NCBI GenBank assembly: GCA_052390115.1 | Contig: JBQTHE010000002.1 | Span: 1 to 64,000, forward strand | Origin: GCA-003244245 sp052390115 | GTDB lineage: Bacteria > Actinomycetota > Actinomycetes > Mycobacteriales > Pseudonocardiaceae | Reading direction: 5' to 3' | Length of the DNA: 64,000 nt | In this document: positions 24,447 to 32,181 of the stretch, in pieces | Numbering within the stretch: position 1 is the first letter of the stretch | Layout of the letters: each line of letters starts with the position of its first letter | Notes under the pieces: model-generated | Told to the model about the DNA's origin: nothing | What the model saw: the letters and a program-made list of their open reading frames with translations, nothing else | Database searches by the model: none | Position numbers and translations under genes: made by a program

Positions 24447-25510
24447 CGTGACGTCACCTCCCACCCGTCCAGCGTGTTGCGCCGCGCCCGGGCGCAGCGC
24501 CGCAGCCCGTCCCGCAGCGCCGGCTCGCCGAACCAGCGGCGCAGGGCCGCGGCCAGTGCCGTGACGTCGGCCGGTGGCACCACGATCCCCGGCACCCGAC
24601 CGTCCGGGTCGTGGCCGAGGGTTTCCGGCACCCCGCCGGCGGCCGCCGCGAGCACCGGGATCCCACGAGCCAGCGCTTCGGTCACGACCATCCCGTAGCA
24701 CTCGACGCGGGACGGCAGCACCAGGAGGTCGGTCGCGGCGTATGCGGTGGCGAGTTGCGTGCCCGTCCGCGGACCGGTCAGCCGTACCCGCTCGCCGAGC
24801 CCGTGGCGCTCGATCGCGCACCGGACTGCGGCCACGTGCGCGGGATCGCGGCCTAGCGGCCCAGCGAGATCGCAGCTCCACGGCAGGTCGGCCACAGCCG
24901 CGAGGGCCTCGACGAGCAGGTCCTGGCCCTTGGTCGGGGTGACCGACCCGACGCACAGCAGGCGGGTCGCGCCGTCGGTGCCGGGGGCGAGCGGCGCGGG
25001 ATCGGCGCCCGGCGTGGCGATGTGGACCCGGTCTGAGGCGAGCCCGTGAGTGACGGCGAGCCGGCGCGCCGCCCACGGGCTGGTGGCCACGACCGCGGTC
25101 GCGGCGTGCAGGGTCTCCCGCTCGAGGGCGGCCAGCTCCGCCGCGGGCCCGGGCGCCGGACCCACCTCGTCGCCGAGGGGCAGGTGCACCAGGACGACGA
25201 GCTTCAGCCGGCCAGCCTGCGGGACGACGACGTCGGGGACACCGCAGGCCACGAGCCCGTCGATGAGCACGACGGCGCCGTCGGGCACGGTGGACAGGGT
25301 GCGGGCCAGCGACGCGCGGGCGGCGGTGCCGGGTCGGGGCCACGCCCCGGCGACGGCGAGCTCGTGCACCGACCAGCCGGTGGTTGGCAAGCCGCGGCAG
25401 ACCCGGCGGTCGTAGGCGTTGCCGCCGCTGGGCACGGCGACGTCGTCGATGTCAGCCGGCACGACGACATGCACCGAGCGCACCCCCGCCGAGAGGGCGA
25501 TCGCCCTCAC
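24401..25510 (-). CDS. GT4-family glycosyltransferase
   Basis: About 369 residues from GTG 25510, whose GTGA overlaps the stop of the pterin-synthase-like gene. The N-terminal half has the GGNAYDRRV donor/acceptor loop of GT-B enzymes. The C-terminal half has TRLLCVGSVTPTKGQDLLVEA and the donor-binding block with two Glu (RVECYGMVVTEALARGIPV). It should transfer a nucleotide-activated sugar with retention. The acceptor is unknown; the neighbours suggest a lipid or pterin-derived acceptor. Confidence 0.85.
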   Translation of the reverse strand: MRAIALSAGVRSVHVVVPADIDDVAVPSGGNAYDRRVCRGLPTTGWSVHELAVAGAWPRPGTAARASLARTLSTVPDGAVVLIDGLVACGVPDVVVPQAGRLKLVVLVHLPLGDEVGPAPGPAAELAALERETLHAATAVVATSPWAARRLAVTHGLASDRVHIATPGADPAPLAPGTDGATRLLCVGSVTPTKGQDLLVEALAAVADLPWSCDLAGPLGRDPAHVAAVRCAIERHGLGERVRLTGPRTGTQLATAYAATDLLVLPSRVECYGMVVTEALARGIPVLAAAAGGVPETLGHDPDGRVPGIVVPPADVTALAAALRRWFGEPALRDGLRRCARARRNTLDGWEVTSRCLAGVLERLRGTPG

Positions 25511-25905
25511 AGCGAGCGCTCGTAACTCGCCCAGGCGACGTGTGACTCGTGCAGCACGACGGTGATCCCGGCCAGGTCGCGGGCCCCTTCGCCCAGCGCG
25601 CCCGCGTGCACCTTCTCGGCGAGCCGATCGGCGATGACCTTGGCGAGGAACTCCGTGGACGTGTTGACGCCGGCGAAGGCGGGTTCGTCGTCGAGGTTGC
25701 GGTAGTTGAGGTCGGCCAGCACGGCGCCGAGCTCCTGGGTGGCCAGCCCGATGTCGACGACGATGCCGTCGGCGTCGAGCTCGGCACGGCGCAACGTCGC
25801 GTCCACCACGTATGTGGCGCCGTGCAGCCGCTGCGCCGGGCCGAAGACCTCTCCCCGGAAACTGTGAGCGATCATGACGTGATCGCGAACGGTGATGCTG
25901 AACAA
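25507..25905 (-). CDS. 6-pyruvoyl-tetrahydropterin synthase/QueD-like protein lacking canonical residues
   Basis: 132 residues from ATG 25905. The fold is recognisable: MFSITVRDHVMIAHSF, RLHGATYVVDA, DADGIVVDIG, LNYRNLDDEPAF, and a C-terminal LHESHVAWASYE. In QueD/PTPS the central motif is CxxxHGH, with the catalytic Cys and two zinc His. Here it reads AQRLHGA, so the Cys and the last His appear to be Ala. It may thus have lost classical activity or use another chemistry. Coupled to the glycosyltransferase and 21 bp after the dehydrogenase. Confidence 0.8.
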   Translation of the reverse strand: MFSITVRDHVMIAHSFRGEVFGPAQRLHGATYVVDATLRRAELDADGIVVDIGLATQELGAVLADLNYRNLDDEPAFAGVNTSTEFLAKVIADRLAEKVHAGALGEGARDLAGITVVLHESHVAWASYERSL

Positions 25906-25926
25906 GACCGACCTTTCCGGCGATGC

Positions 25927-26907
25927 CTACCCCCGCGCATAGAGGACACGGACGCACAGCGCGGAAGGTTCACCGCCGGCCAGACAGGTCATCAGCCGGG
26001 GCAGGTCCTCGAAGGGTCGCTCGTCGGTGATCAGCGCGTCGAACGCCGGGTCGGCGAGCAGGCGCAGTGCCAGCGTCAGCCGGTCGCCGAAGCTGCGACG
26101 CGCGCGCCGGGCCGGCGCGACCGCGCCCACCTGGCTGCTGCGCACCACCAGGCGGCGCGAGTGAAAGAACTCGCCGAGCGGCACGGTGACCCGCCGGTCG
26201 CCGTACCAGCTCAGCTCGATGACCTCCCCCTCGTCGGCGAGCAGCTCGAGGGATCGCGCGAGCCCGGCGTCCGTAGCGCTGGCGTGCACCACCAGATCGC
26301 ACTCCCCCGCGGCCTGCTCTGGTGCGGCGAACCCGACGCCGAGCGCCTCGGCGACGGCTGCGCGCGCCGGGTCGATGTCGACCAGCTCGACGCTGACGCC
26401 GGGGAAGCGGGCGAGCACCGCCGCCACACTGCAGCCGACCATCCCGGCTCCGACGACGGCGATCCGGTCGCCGACCAGCGGGGCCGCATCCCACAGCGCG
26501 TTCACCGCGGTCTCGACGGTCCCGGCGAGCACTGCGCGCGCAGGCGGCACGCCGTCGGGGACCGGCGTCACCGCGGCGGCCGGCACCACGTATCGGGTTT
26601 GATGGGGATAGAGGCAGAAGACTGCCCGGCCGAGCAGCGCGGGTGGCCCGTGCTCGACCACCCCCACGTTGAGATAGCCGTACTTGACCGGCCCGGGGAA
26701 CTCGCCGTCCTGGAAGGGTGCCCGCATCGCCGCGAACTGGCTCGCCGGCACGCCCCCGCGGAAGACGAGGGTCTCGGTGCCGCGGCTCACCGCCGAGCAC
26801 AGCGTGCGGACTTCCACGTCGTCGGGGCCGGGCCGGGGTATGGCGACCGGGCGGATCTCGCCCTCGCCCGGAGCGCAGAGCCAGAAGGCGCGCGCGATGC
26901 GATCCAC
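25927..26907 (-). CDS. Zinc-binding-type dehydrogenase (MDR, SRGTE subgroup)
   Basis: About 326 residues from GTG 26907, with GGAGAG upstream. The N-terminal half has CSAVSRGTETLVFRGG, the SRGTE feature seen in BchC-like medium-chain dehydrogenases, and KYGYLNVG. The Rossmann part has VVGAGMVGCSVAAVLARFPG and an acidic VELVDIDPA that suggests NAD preference. It would oxidise an alcohol or reduce a carbonyl in the cluster pathway. First gene of the minus-strand operon running to the flippase-like gene; divergent from the CDP-alcohol transferase. Confidence 0.8.
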   Translation of the reverse strand: MDRIARAFWLCAPGEGEIRPVAIPRPGPDDVEVRTLCSAVSRGTETLVFRGGVPASQFAAMRAPFQDGEFPGPVKYGYLNVGVVEHGPPALLGRAVFCLYPHQTRYVVPAAAVTPVPDGVPPARAVLAGTVETAVNALWDAAPLVGDRIAVVGAGMVGCSVAAVLARFPGVSVELVDIDPARAAVAEALGVGFAAPEQAAGECDLVVHASATDAGLARSLELLADEGEVIELSWYGDRRVTVPLGEFFHSRRLVVRSSQVGAVAPARRARRSFGDRLTLALRLLADPAFDALITDERPFEDLPRLMTCLAGGEPSALCVRVLYARG

Positions 26908-26976
26908 GTCATCTCTCCAACTCGTGGTGAACCCCTGCCGCGTCGGATCCGTGTTGAGAAGGTGTATGGAGGCTCG

Positions 26977-27714
26977 ATGACGACCGTAGTCCGGTCGCAG
27001 ACCGACCAGCAGGCCGCCGGGGCAGGCGTCCAGGTCGTCCTGCTCGCCGCGCTGTCGGTCGTTGCCGGACTCCGTCCGGTGGGCTGGCTGGCCGGTATCG
27101 CGTACATCGTGGGCGTCTGTGCCCTCCTGACCGCTGCCGTCCACCGGGCCCGGGTCACCACGCTCGGCCCGGCCGACCTCGTCACGCTGGTGCGGGCGGT
27201 GCTCGTCGGGGGCGTCACCGCGCTCGTCGCCGACGGGCTCTGGAACGGTGACGCTCCGGTTGCACCGCTGGTCGTCATCGCCACGGTGGCGCTGGTCCTC
27301 GACGCAGTCGACGGCCAGGTCGCCCGGCGCAGCGGGACGGCGTCCGCGCTGGGTGCCCGCTTCGACATGGAGGTCGACTCGTTCCTCGTCCTCGTGCTGA
27401 GCGTCTACGTCGCTGTGCTCGTCGGTCCATGGGTGCTAGCCATCGGCGCCATGCGCTACGCCTTCGTCGCGGCGAGCTGGATGGCGCCGTGGATGCGGTC
27501 GGCACTGCCGGCGAGGTATTCCGCCAAGGCCGTGGCCGCGCTGCAGGGGATCGTCCTCGTGGTGGCCACCAGCGAAGTCCTGCCGCACCCGCTCGCGGTC
27601 GCGTTGGTGTCGACGGCACTGGCGCTGCTGGTCTGGTCTTTCGGCCGTGACGTGGCGTTGCTGTGGAGCAACGCTCACCCTCCTTTACGGTCGGGGGCAG
27701 TTCGAATCGTCTGA
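26977..27714 (+). CDS. CDP-alcohol phosphatidyltransferase family protein
   Basis: About 245 residues from ATG 26977, with GGAGG upstream. Six or so membrane helices surround the diagnostic motif DGQVARRSGTASALGARFD, with the last Asp four residues on (DGxxAR(x)8G(x)3D(x)3D), which binds metal and CDP. Members join an alcohol to a CDP-activated lipid to make phospholipids. The gene is divergent from the dehydrogenase with about 70 bp between them and is followed by the phosphatase gene. The acceptor alcohol is unknown. Confidence 0.88.
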   Translation: MTTVVRSQTDQQAAGAGVQVVLLAALSVVAGLRPVGWLAGIAYIVGVCALLTAAVHRARVTTLGPADLVTLVRAVLVGGVTALVADGLWNGDAPVAPLVVIATVALVLDAVDGQVARRSGTASALGARFDMEVDSFLVLVLSVYVAVLVGPWVLAIGAMRYAFVAASWMAPWMRSALPARYSAKAVAALQGIVLVVATSEVLPHPLAVALVSTALALLVWSFGRDVALLWSNAHPPLRSGAVRIV

Positions 27715-27769
27715 CCGCTTCGCAGCAGTGACCAGCCATCACCGGGCTTCGCACAGAAGGGTCTTCGGG

Positions 27770-29461
27770 TTGTCGTTCTTCACGCGCTCTCGTCGGCTGC
27801 CGGATCAGGAACCGACGACTGCCGAAGACAACCTGACGACGGATCGTCGCCGGCATCCTGGCGCAGCGCGTGCGATCACCACCCTGGCCGGTCTGCTCGT
27901 GCTCGTCGCCCTCATCGCTCCGAACGAGATCAGCCGTCTCACGCCCGGCGCGTTCGTACGCATCCCCGTCGAGGGTGTCCTCGGCGTCGCCCTCCTTCTC
28001 GTCCTGCCTGCCCGGGCGAGGCTGGTGGCGGCGACGCTCGCCGGGGTGGCTCTCGGGGTGCTGACCATCGTGAAGGTCCTCGACATGGGTTTCTTCGCGG
28101 TGCTCGCCCGGCCGTTCGACCCGGTGCTCGACTGGAGCCTGTTGGGCAGCGCCGTGGAGTTCCTTACGGCCTCGATCGGCCGGGGTGGCGCGATCGGCTC
28201 CGTCGTTGTCGCCGCGGTTGTCGCCATGGCGGTGCTCATCCTCATGACGCTGTCGGCCCGGCGCCTGGCCCGGCTCGTGGTCCGGCGCAGGACTACCGCG
28301 ACCCGCGCCGTCACGGTGCTCGCAGCCGTTTGGGTGACCTGTGCCGTGCTGGGCGCGCAGATCGTGTCGGACGTGCCGGTCGCCGCCGGCAGCGCGGCGA
28401 CCCTCGGCTACGACCGTGCGCTGCAGGTGCGCGCCGGCTTGCAGGACCAGCAGGCGTTCGCGGCGGAGGTCGCTGCCGACGCCTACCGCGACACCCCGGG
28501 CGAGGAGCTGCTGACCGCACTGCGCGGCAAGGACGTCGTCCTCGCCTTCGTCGAGAGCTACGGGCGCGACGCCATCGAGGATCCGGAGTTCGCGTCGCAG
28601 GTCGGTGCGGTGCTCGACGGCGGGGAGCGCTGGCTGGCCGCGGCCGGGTTCGCCTCGCGGAGCGCCTTCCTCACCTCACCGACGACGGGCGGCAGCAGCT
28701 GGCTCGCCCACGCGACGCTGCTGTCCGGCCTGTGGATCGACAACCAGCAGCGCTACCTCGATCTCGAGGCGAGCGACCGCCTGACCCTCACCCGCGCCTT
28801 CGGGCGCGCGAGCTGGCGGACGGTCGGCATCATGCCGGGCGTCACCGCCCCCTGGCCGGAGAGCGAGTTCTACGGCTACGACCAGATCTACGAGTCGTGG
28901 AACCTTGGGTACCGCGGCCCGAACTTCAGCTTCGCCACGATGCCTGACCAGTACACCCTCTCGGCCTTCGAACGCCTCGAGCGCGCGACGCCAGACCGCG
29001 GACCGGTGATGGCCGAGATTCCCCTCGTAGCGAGCCACGCGCCCTGGTCCCCTGTCCCCGAGCTGGTCGGCTGGGCCGACGTCGGTGACGGCTCGGTCTT
29101 CGGCCCGATGGCCACCGAGGGCGCCATGCCGGAGGCGATCCTGACCAGGGACCCGACCCGCGTCCGTACTGACTACCGCCGGTCCATCGAGTACTCGCTG
29201 AACAGCGTCATCTCCTACCTGGAGACCTACGGTGACGACGATCTCGTGCTGGTGTTCCTCGGCGACCACCAGCCCGCCCCGATCGTCACCGGTGAGGGCG
29301 CCAGCCGGGACGTACCGATCACGATCGTCGCCCGCGACCGGGCCGTTCTGGACCGGATCTCCGGGTGGGATTGGCAGGATGGCCTCAAGCCCGGTCCGCA
29401 GGCCCCGGTCTGGCGGATGGATGCCTTCCGCGACCGCTTCCTGAGCGCCTTCGGACCGTAG
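27770..29461 (+). CDS. Membrane-anchored sulfatase/phosphatase superfamily protein
   Basis: About 563 residues from TTG 27770, chosen because GAAGGG lies 7 nt upstream; GTG 27728 is an alternative. Four or five N-terminal helices precede a large extracellular domain of the alkaline-phosphatase/sulfatase fold, like LtaS or phosphoethanolamine transferases: VLAFVESYGRDAI, TTGGSSWLAHATLLSG (likely nucleophile region), and VFLGDHQPAPIV with metal-binding Asp and His. It may cleave or transfer a head group of the lipid made by the cluster. Same strand as the CDP-alcohol transferase, 55 bp apart. Confidence 0.8.
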   Translation: MSFFTRSRRLPDQEPTTAEDNLTTDRRRHPGAARAITTLAGLLVLVALIAPNEISRLTPGAFVRIPVEGVLGVALLLVLPARARLVAATLAGVALGVLTIVKVLDMGFFAVLARPFDPVLDWSLLGSAVEFLTASIGRGGAIGSVVVAAVVAMAVLILMTLSARRLARLVVRRRTTATRAVTVLAAVWVTCAVLGAQIVSDVPVAAGSAATLGYDRALQVRAGLQDQQAFAAEVAADAYRDTPGEELLTALRGKDVVLAFVESYGRDAIEDPEFASQVGAVLDGGERWLAAAGFASRSAFLTSPTTGGSSWLAHATLLSGLWIDNQQRYLDLEASDRLTLTRAFGRASWRTVGIMPGVTAPWPESEFYGYDQIYESWNLGYRGPNFSFATMPDQYTLSAFERLERATPDRGPVMAEIPLVASHAPWSPVPELVGWADVGDGSVFGPMATEGAMPEAILTRDPTRVRTDYRRSIEYSLNSVISYLETYGDDDLVLVFLGDHQPAPIVTGEGASRDVPITIVARDRAVLDRISGWDWQDGLKPGPQAPVWRMDAFRDRFLSAFGP

Positions 29462-29579
29462 GCCGAGCCCACTCGATCGCCGTCCCGCGCCAGCGAGCTC
29501 TAGCTATGTCCCATCTTGGTACCTACTATCCCGTTATGTCTGGTTTCCTTGCGTGGCTGCTGATCATCGGGCGGCCCCG

Positions 29580-29679
29580 GTGCCGGCCCGCGAACCGTGC
29601 GAAGCACTGTCCGGCGGCCAGAACAACGGTGAGAACAAGACTCTGGAGCCCAAGCCGGAACAAATCGGACCGGGCTAGC
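29580..29679 (+). pseudogene. Remnant of a lipoprotein tail (paralogue of the gene at 55766)
   Basis: The frame ends CEALSGGQNNGENKTLEP, then KPEQIGPG and TAG 29677-29679. The Asn/Glu-rich hydrophilic tail directly before a start ATG resembles the tail of the PASTA-like lipoprotein (CETSEPDTSSPDNN and onward) that precedes the membrane gene at 56377. The N-terminal part is not recognisable. Confidence 0.45.
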
Positions 29680-29688
29680 CGGTCGAGA

Positions 29689-30175
29689 TGGCCACGGCTG
29701 CCGCCGCCTCCGCGCCGAAGGGCGGTTCCGCGGAACCGCCCCTGTCGGCAGCGCCCGATGCTGACCACCCGTCGCGATGCCTTCAGGTCACCTCTATTTC
29801 GGACGATGAGGCTTATGCGAAAGCAAGGTAACGAAACGCCCGCGCGCCCAGCGCAGGCGCCCCCCGTGCAGATTGCTGGACACCGTCATCCGTCGTCTGA
29901 TCGCTCTGGATGCGCCGAGTTCGACGTCAGAGCTGCGCACCAAGCCCGGGACAGCTCTCCTGTCGAACTCGGCGCACCCCGAGCGGTACCAGCTGGCGTC
30001 CAGAGCACTTCAGCTACCCAGGACTTCTGCATAAAGCTCGATTACACGCGTTCTGGTTCTTCCAGTACTTCGGAGTCAACTTCACCGCCCTCGATCTGAC
30101 GCCACAAGACTTTCTGATCCGGAGCGCGGACGGGCTATTTGTGCCGCTGACCGTCATAGCGGCGGCCGCGCCATG
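29689..30175 (+). pseudogene. Decayed copy of the membrane-protein gene at 56377
   Basis: From ATG 29689 the frame reads MATAAAASAPKGGSAEPP, like the N-terminus MTSVAAAREDGSAEP of the intact gene. After frameshifts, 30040-30170 encodes FWFFQYFGVNFTALDL then TPQDFLIRSADGLFVPL, matching FLWYVGAHVTVLDFTVQDYL then NNSVDGLIPPL. The rest of the protein is missing. The gene order tail-then-membrane protein is retained, so the two-gene cassette was duplicated and one copy decayed. Confidence 0.65.
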
Positions 30176-30340
30176 GTCCGGAATCCGGCTGGATGGAACT
30201 CAGATACGCTCACGGCGAATTCGTCGAGCACCTGCGCCGGTGCCGACTCCGAGAACATGGTCGGAAGCAGCGCCTGCCAACTGGTCCGGCGCGAGATCGG
30301 CCAGCTCCAGGGCACATGGCGCCGATCGCCAAGGGTCAAG
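30154..30340 (-). pseudogene. Alpha/beta-hydrolase fragment
   Basis: About 60 residues without start or end of a normal gene. SWQALLPTMFSESAP, then VLDEFAVSVSEFHPAGFRTMAR resembles the cap region of alpha/beta-hydrolase-fold enzymes such as haloperoxidase-like esterases, just before the catalytic Asp. Neither the nucleophile elbow nor the catalytic His is present. It overlaps the end of the decayed membrane-protein copy, so the junction is a deletion or insertion scar. Confidence 0.5.
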
Positions 30341-30345
30341 CACCG

Positions 30346-31398
30346 CTACCCGCGCTCGTCGTAGTCCTCCGGCAGGAGCTTCGCGACCAGCTCACCCCGG
30401 CTGCGCACGTCGACCTTGCCGAAGACGGACTTGAGATGGTCCTGCACGGTGTGCGCGCGGATGGCGAGCCTGGCCGCGATGTCCGAAGTGGACCGGCCTG
30501 CGATCACCTCGTGGCAGACCTCGCGCTCGCGGGCGGTCAACCCGTACGCCGCGAACAGCAGCCCCAGCAGCTCGCCGCCGGACGCCCGCTCGATGGTCAC
30601 CACGGTCTCGCCGTCGTCCGCGCCGGAGCTCAACCGGCTGGCTTGCAACAGGATCCAGCCGCCGGAGGCGTCACTGACGCGCGCCCGGAACGTTCCGGAG
30701 GCGGCGGCCCGCGCACCGACCACGATCGCGCGCAGCAGCACCGCGAACCGGCCGGGCGCGATCTCGTCCAGCTCGACCCGCCACGACCGGGCCGCCGCGG
30801 TGGTCGCCCGAGGCGCGCCGTCCGGACCGACCACGACGATCGCGAGCCCATCACGTCCGCCGTGTTGCCGCCGGCTGCCGAATCGCGCCGCCACGCGGGT
30901 CGCGGTGGCGAGCGCCGGTGCCACGGAGGTGACGAACTCGACCTCGCGGTCGTTGAAGTCGCCGCGCCGCACCATGCCCGCCGCGCCCCAGCACGTGCCG
31001 TCGACGCGGAACACCGCGCGCAGCTCGTGGCCCAGCCCCAGCGGCCGCCACACCTCGTTGACCCGGCCGCTGCGCACGACGTCGCGGTGCGGGAGGTCCG
31101 ACAGCCTGGCCACCGGCACCGGCCGCCGGGCCAGCTCGACGAACGTGTGCGGCTCGGCGCCGTCGTACTCGTAGGTTGCCAGCAGCGGCTCGTACTGCGG
31201 CGGGACGCGGGTGGCGCCGCTGGTCATCGAGCTGATCACCGCGGTGTCCGGGTCCATCGACGCCCAGCAGGTCAGCTCAGTGGGCACGACCCGGTCGACC
31301 ATCTCGATGGCCGCCGCATGCAATTCGGCGACCCCGAGGCCCGCCGTCGCGAGTGCGGCGATATCGCGCCGCGCGCTGAGCGCCCGACCCTCCCACAT
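30346..31398 (-). CDS. LuxR-family transcriptional regulator
   Basis: About 350 residues, probably from ATG 31398 (MWEGRALSARRD); the frame is open to 31434. Residues 60-240 form a GAF-like sensory region. The C-terminal HTH (LTAREREVCHEVIAGRSTSD, then IAARLAIRAHTVQDHLKSVF) is a clear LuxR/FixJ type. No receiver Asp is present, so it probably senses a ligand. It is divergent from the cupin gene (87 bp between starts), its most likely target. Confidence 0.85.
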   Translation of the reverse strand: MWEGRALSARRDIAALATAGLGVAELHAAAIEMVDRVVPTELTCWASMDPDTAVISSMTSGATRVPPQYEPLLATYEYDGAEPHTFVELARRPVPVARLSDLPHRDVVRSGRVNEVWRPLGLGHELRAVFRVDGTCWGAAGMVRRGDFNDREVEFVTSVAPALATATRVAARFGSRRQHGGRDGLAIVVVGPDGAPRATTAAARSWRVELDEIAPGRFAVLLRAIVVGARAAASGTFRARVSDASGGWILLQASRLSSGADDGETVVTIERASGGELLGLLFAAYGLTAREREVCHEVIAGRSTSDIAARLAIRAHTVQDHLKSVFGKVDVRSRGELVAKLLPEDYDERG

Positions 31399-31484
31399 GG
31401 ACGAAGTATGCGACTCGCGCCAGCCGCCGGACATCCCACAATTCCGGGATGGAACGACCCGTGCCCAGTTCCTAGCGTCGGCTC

Positions 31485-31946
31485 ATGGCACAGAAAACAC
31501 ACCTCAGCACCGCAGGCGAGGGCCTCGAACTGGACTCGCCGGACGCGAAGATCACCGTGAAGGTGGACGCCGAGCACACCGACGGCGCCTACGAACTGTT
31601 CGAGGTCGACGCCCCCAGAGGCCCGACCGTGCCCCCGCACGGCACCCCGTGGGCAAAGTCGTACTACGTGCTGCACGGCCGCATGGCCGTGTTCGTGGAC
31701 GGCGAGATCTACGACATGGGCCCAGGTTCCTCGATCACCATCCCACCGCAGGCCATGCACACGTTCACCGTCCACACGCCTTCGGTCAAGTTCCTCGCCA
31801 TCAGCCTCACCGACGCGATGGGCAGGTTCTTCCGCGACATCGACCGGGCGGTGCCCAGCGGCACACCGCTGGCAGAGGCAGCCCCGCTACTCCAGGAGGT
31901 GGTCGGGAACCACGGCATCACCGTGCAGCAGTGGCCGCCGCAGTGA
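31485..31946 (+). CDS. Cupin-domain protein
   Basis: 153 residues from ATG 31485. A single cupin fold: VPPHGTPWAKSYYVLHGRM with GxxxxHGxxE-like motif 1 and PGSSITIPPQAMHTFTV as motif 2, where His residues would bind a metal. Motif 1 lacks a clear HxH pair, so metal binding is uncertain. It could be a small-molecule dioxygenase/isomerase or a ligand-binding protein. Divergent from a LuxR regulator. No ribosome site is evident; it may be leaderless. Confidence 0.8.
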   Translation: MAQKTHLSTAGEGLELDSPDAKITVKVDAEHTDGAYELFEVDAPRGPTVPPHGTPWAKSYYVLHGRMAVFVDGEIYDMGPGSSITIPPQAMHTFTVHTPSVKFLAISLTDAMGRFFRDIDRAVPSGTPLAEAAPLLQEVVGNHGITVQQWPPQ

Positions 31947-31954
31947 GCTCGCAC

Positions 31955-32156
31955 AGCCCGAGGCGCTGGTCACCGCGCGGTTCGGGCCGCACCTGGTGAG
32001 CGACGATGACATCGTTTCGGCGACGACGACGGCGTGTTATTCGTCGTCGCCGAGCGTGCCGAGGAGGTGCTGGCACGGCCCGCCAGATCTGGCGGACCGA
32101 GCGCGACCAGGCCCGCAGGATCCGGGCAGGTGAGACGCTGCGCCAGCAGACGGCCT
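31955..32156 (+). pseudogene. Duplicated 3' fragment of the RraA-like gene
   Basis: About 202 bp that match 35121-35324 at roughly 90 percent or better. Several small deletions break the frame; for example TTGTCTTCGG is ATCGTTTCGG here. It begins directly after the cupin stop and ends at the 3' end of the tRNA synthetase-like gene. With the intact copy it brackets 32157-35120 as a direct repeat. Confidence 0.8.
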
Positions 32157-32181
32157 CTTCGGGTCGTGGTTGTCCTCGGGG

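Noticed and set aside
24447..25343. Upstream extension of the methyltransferase frame to 595 codons
   Set aside because: This part runs through the glycosyltransferase gene in another frame and is Arg/Ala-rich nonsense; the real start is ATG 24446 with a ribosome site.
25549..26976. Upstream extension of the CDP-alcohol transferase frame to 721 codons
   Set aside because: It is antisense to the dehydrogenase and pterin-synthase-like genes; the transferase starts at ATG 26977 with GGAGG.
27690..27712. GTTCGAATC string resembling a tRNA T-loop
   Set aside because: It lies inside the 3' end of the CDP-alcohol transferase gene and no acceptor or anticodon stem can be formed around it.
31955..32156. 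RraA fragment as a small independent gene
   Set aside because: Small deletions relative to the intact copy shift the frame and there is no start codon or ribosome site.
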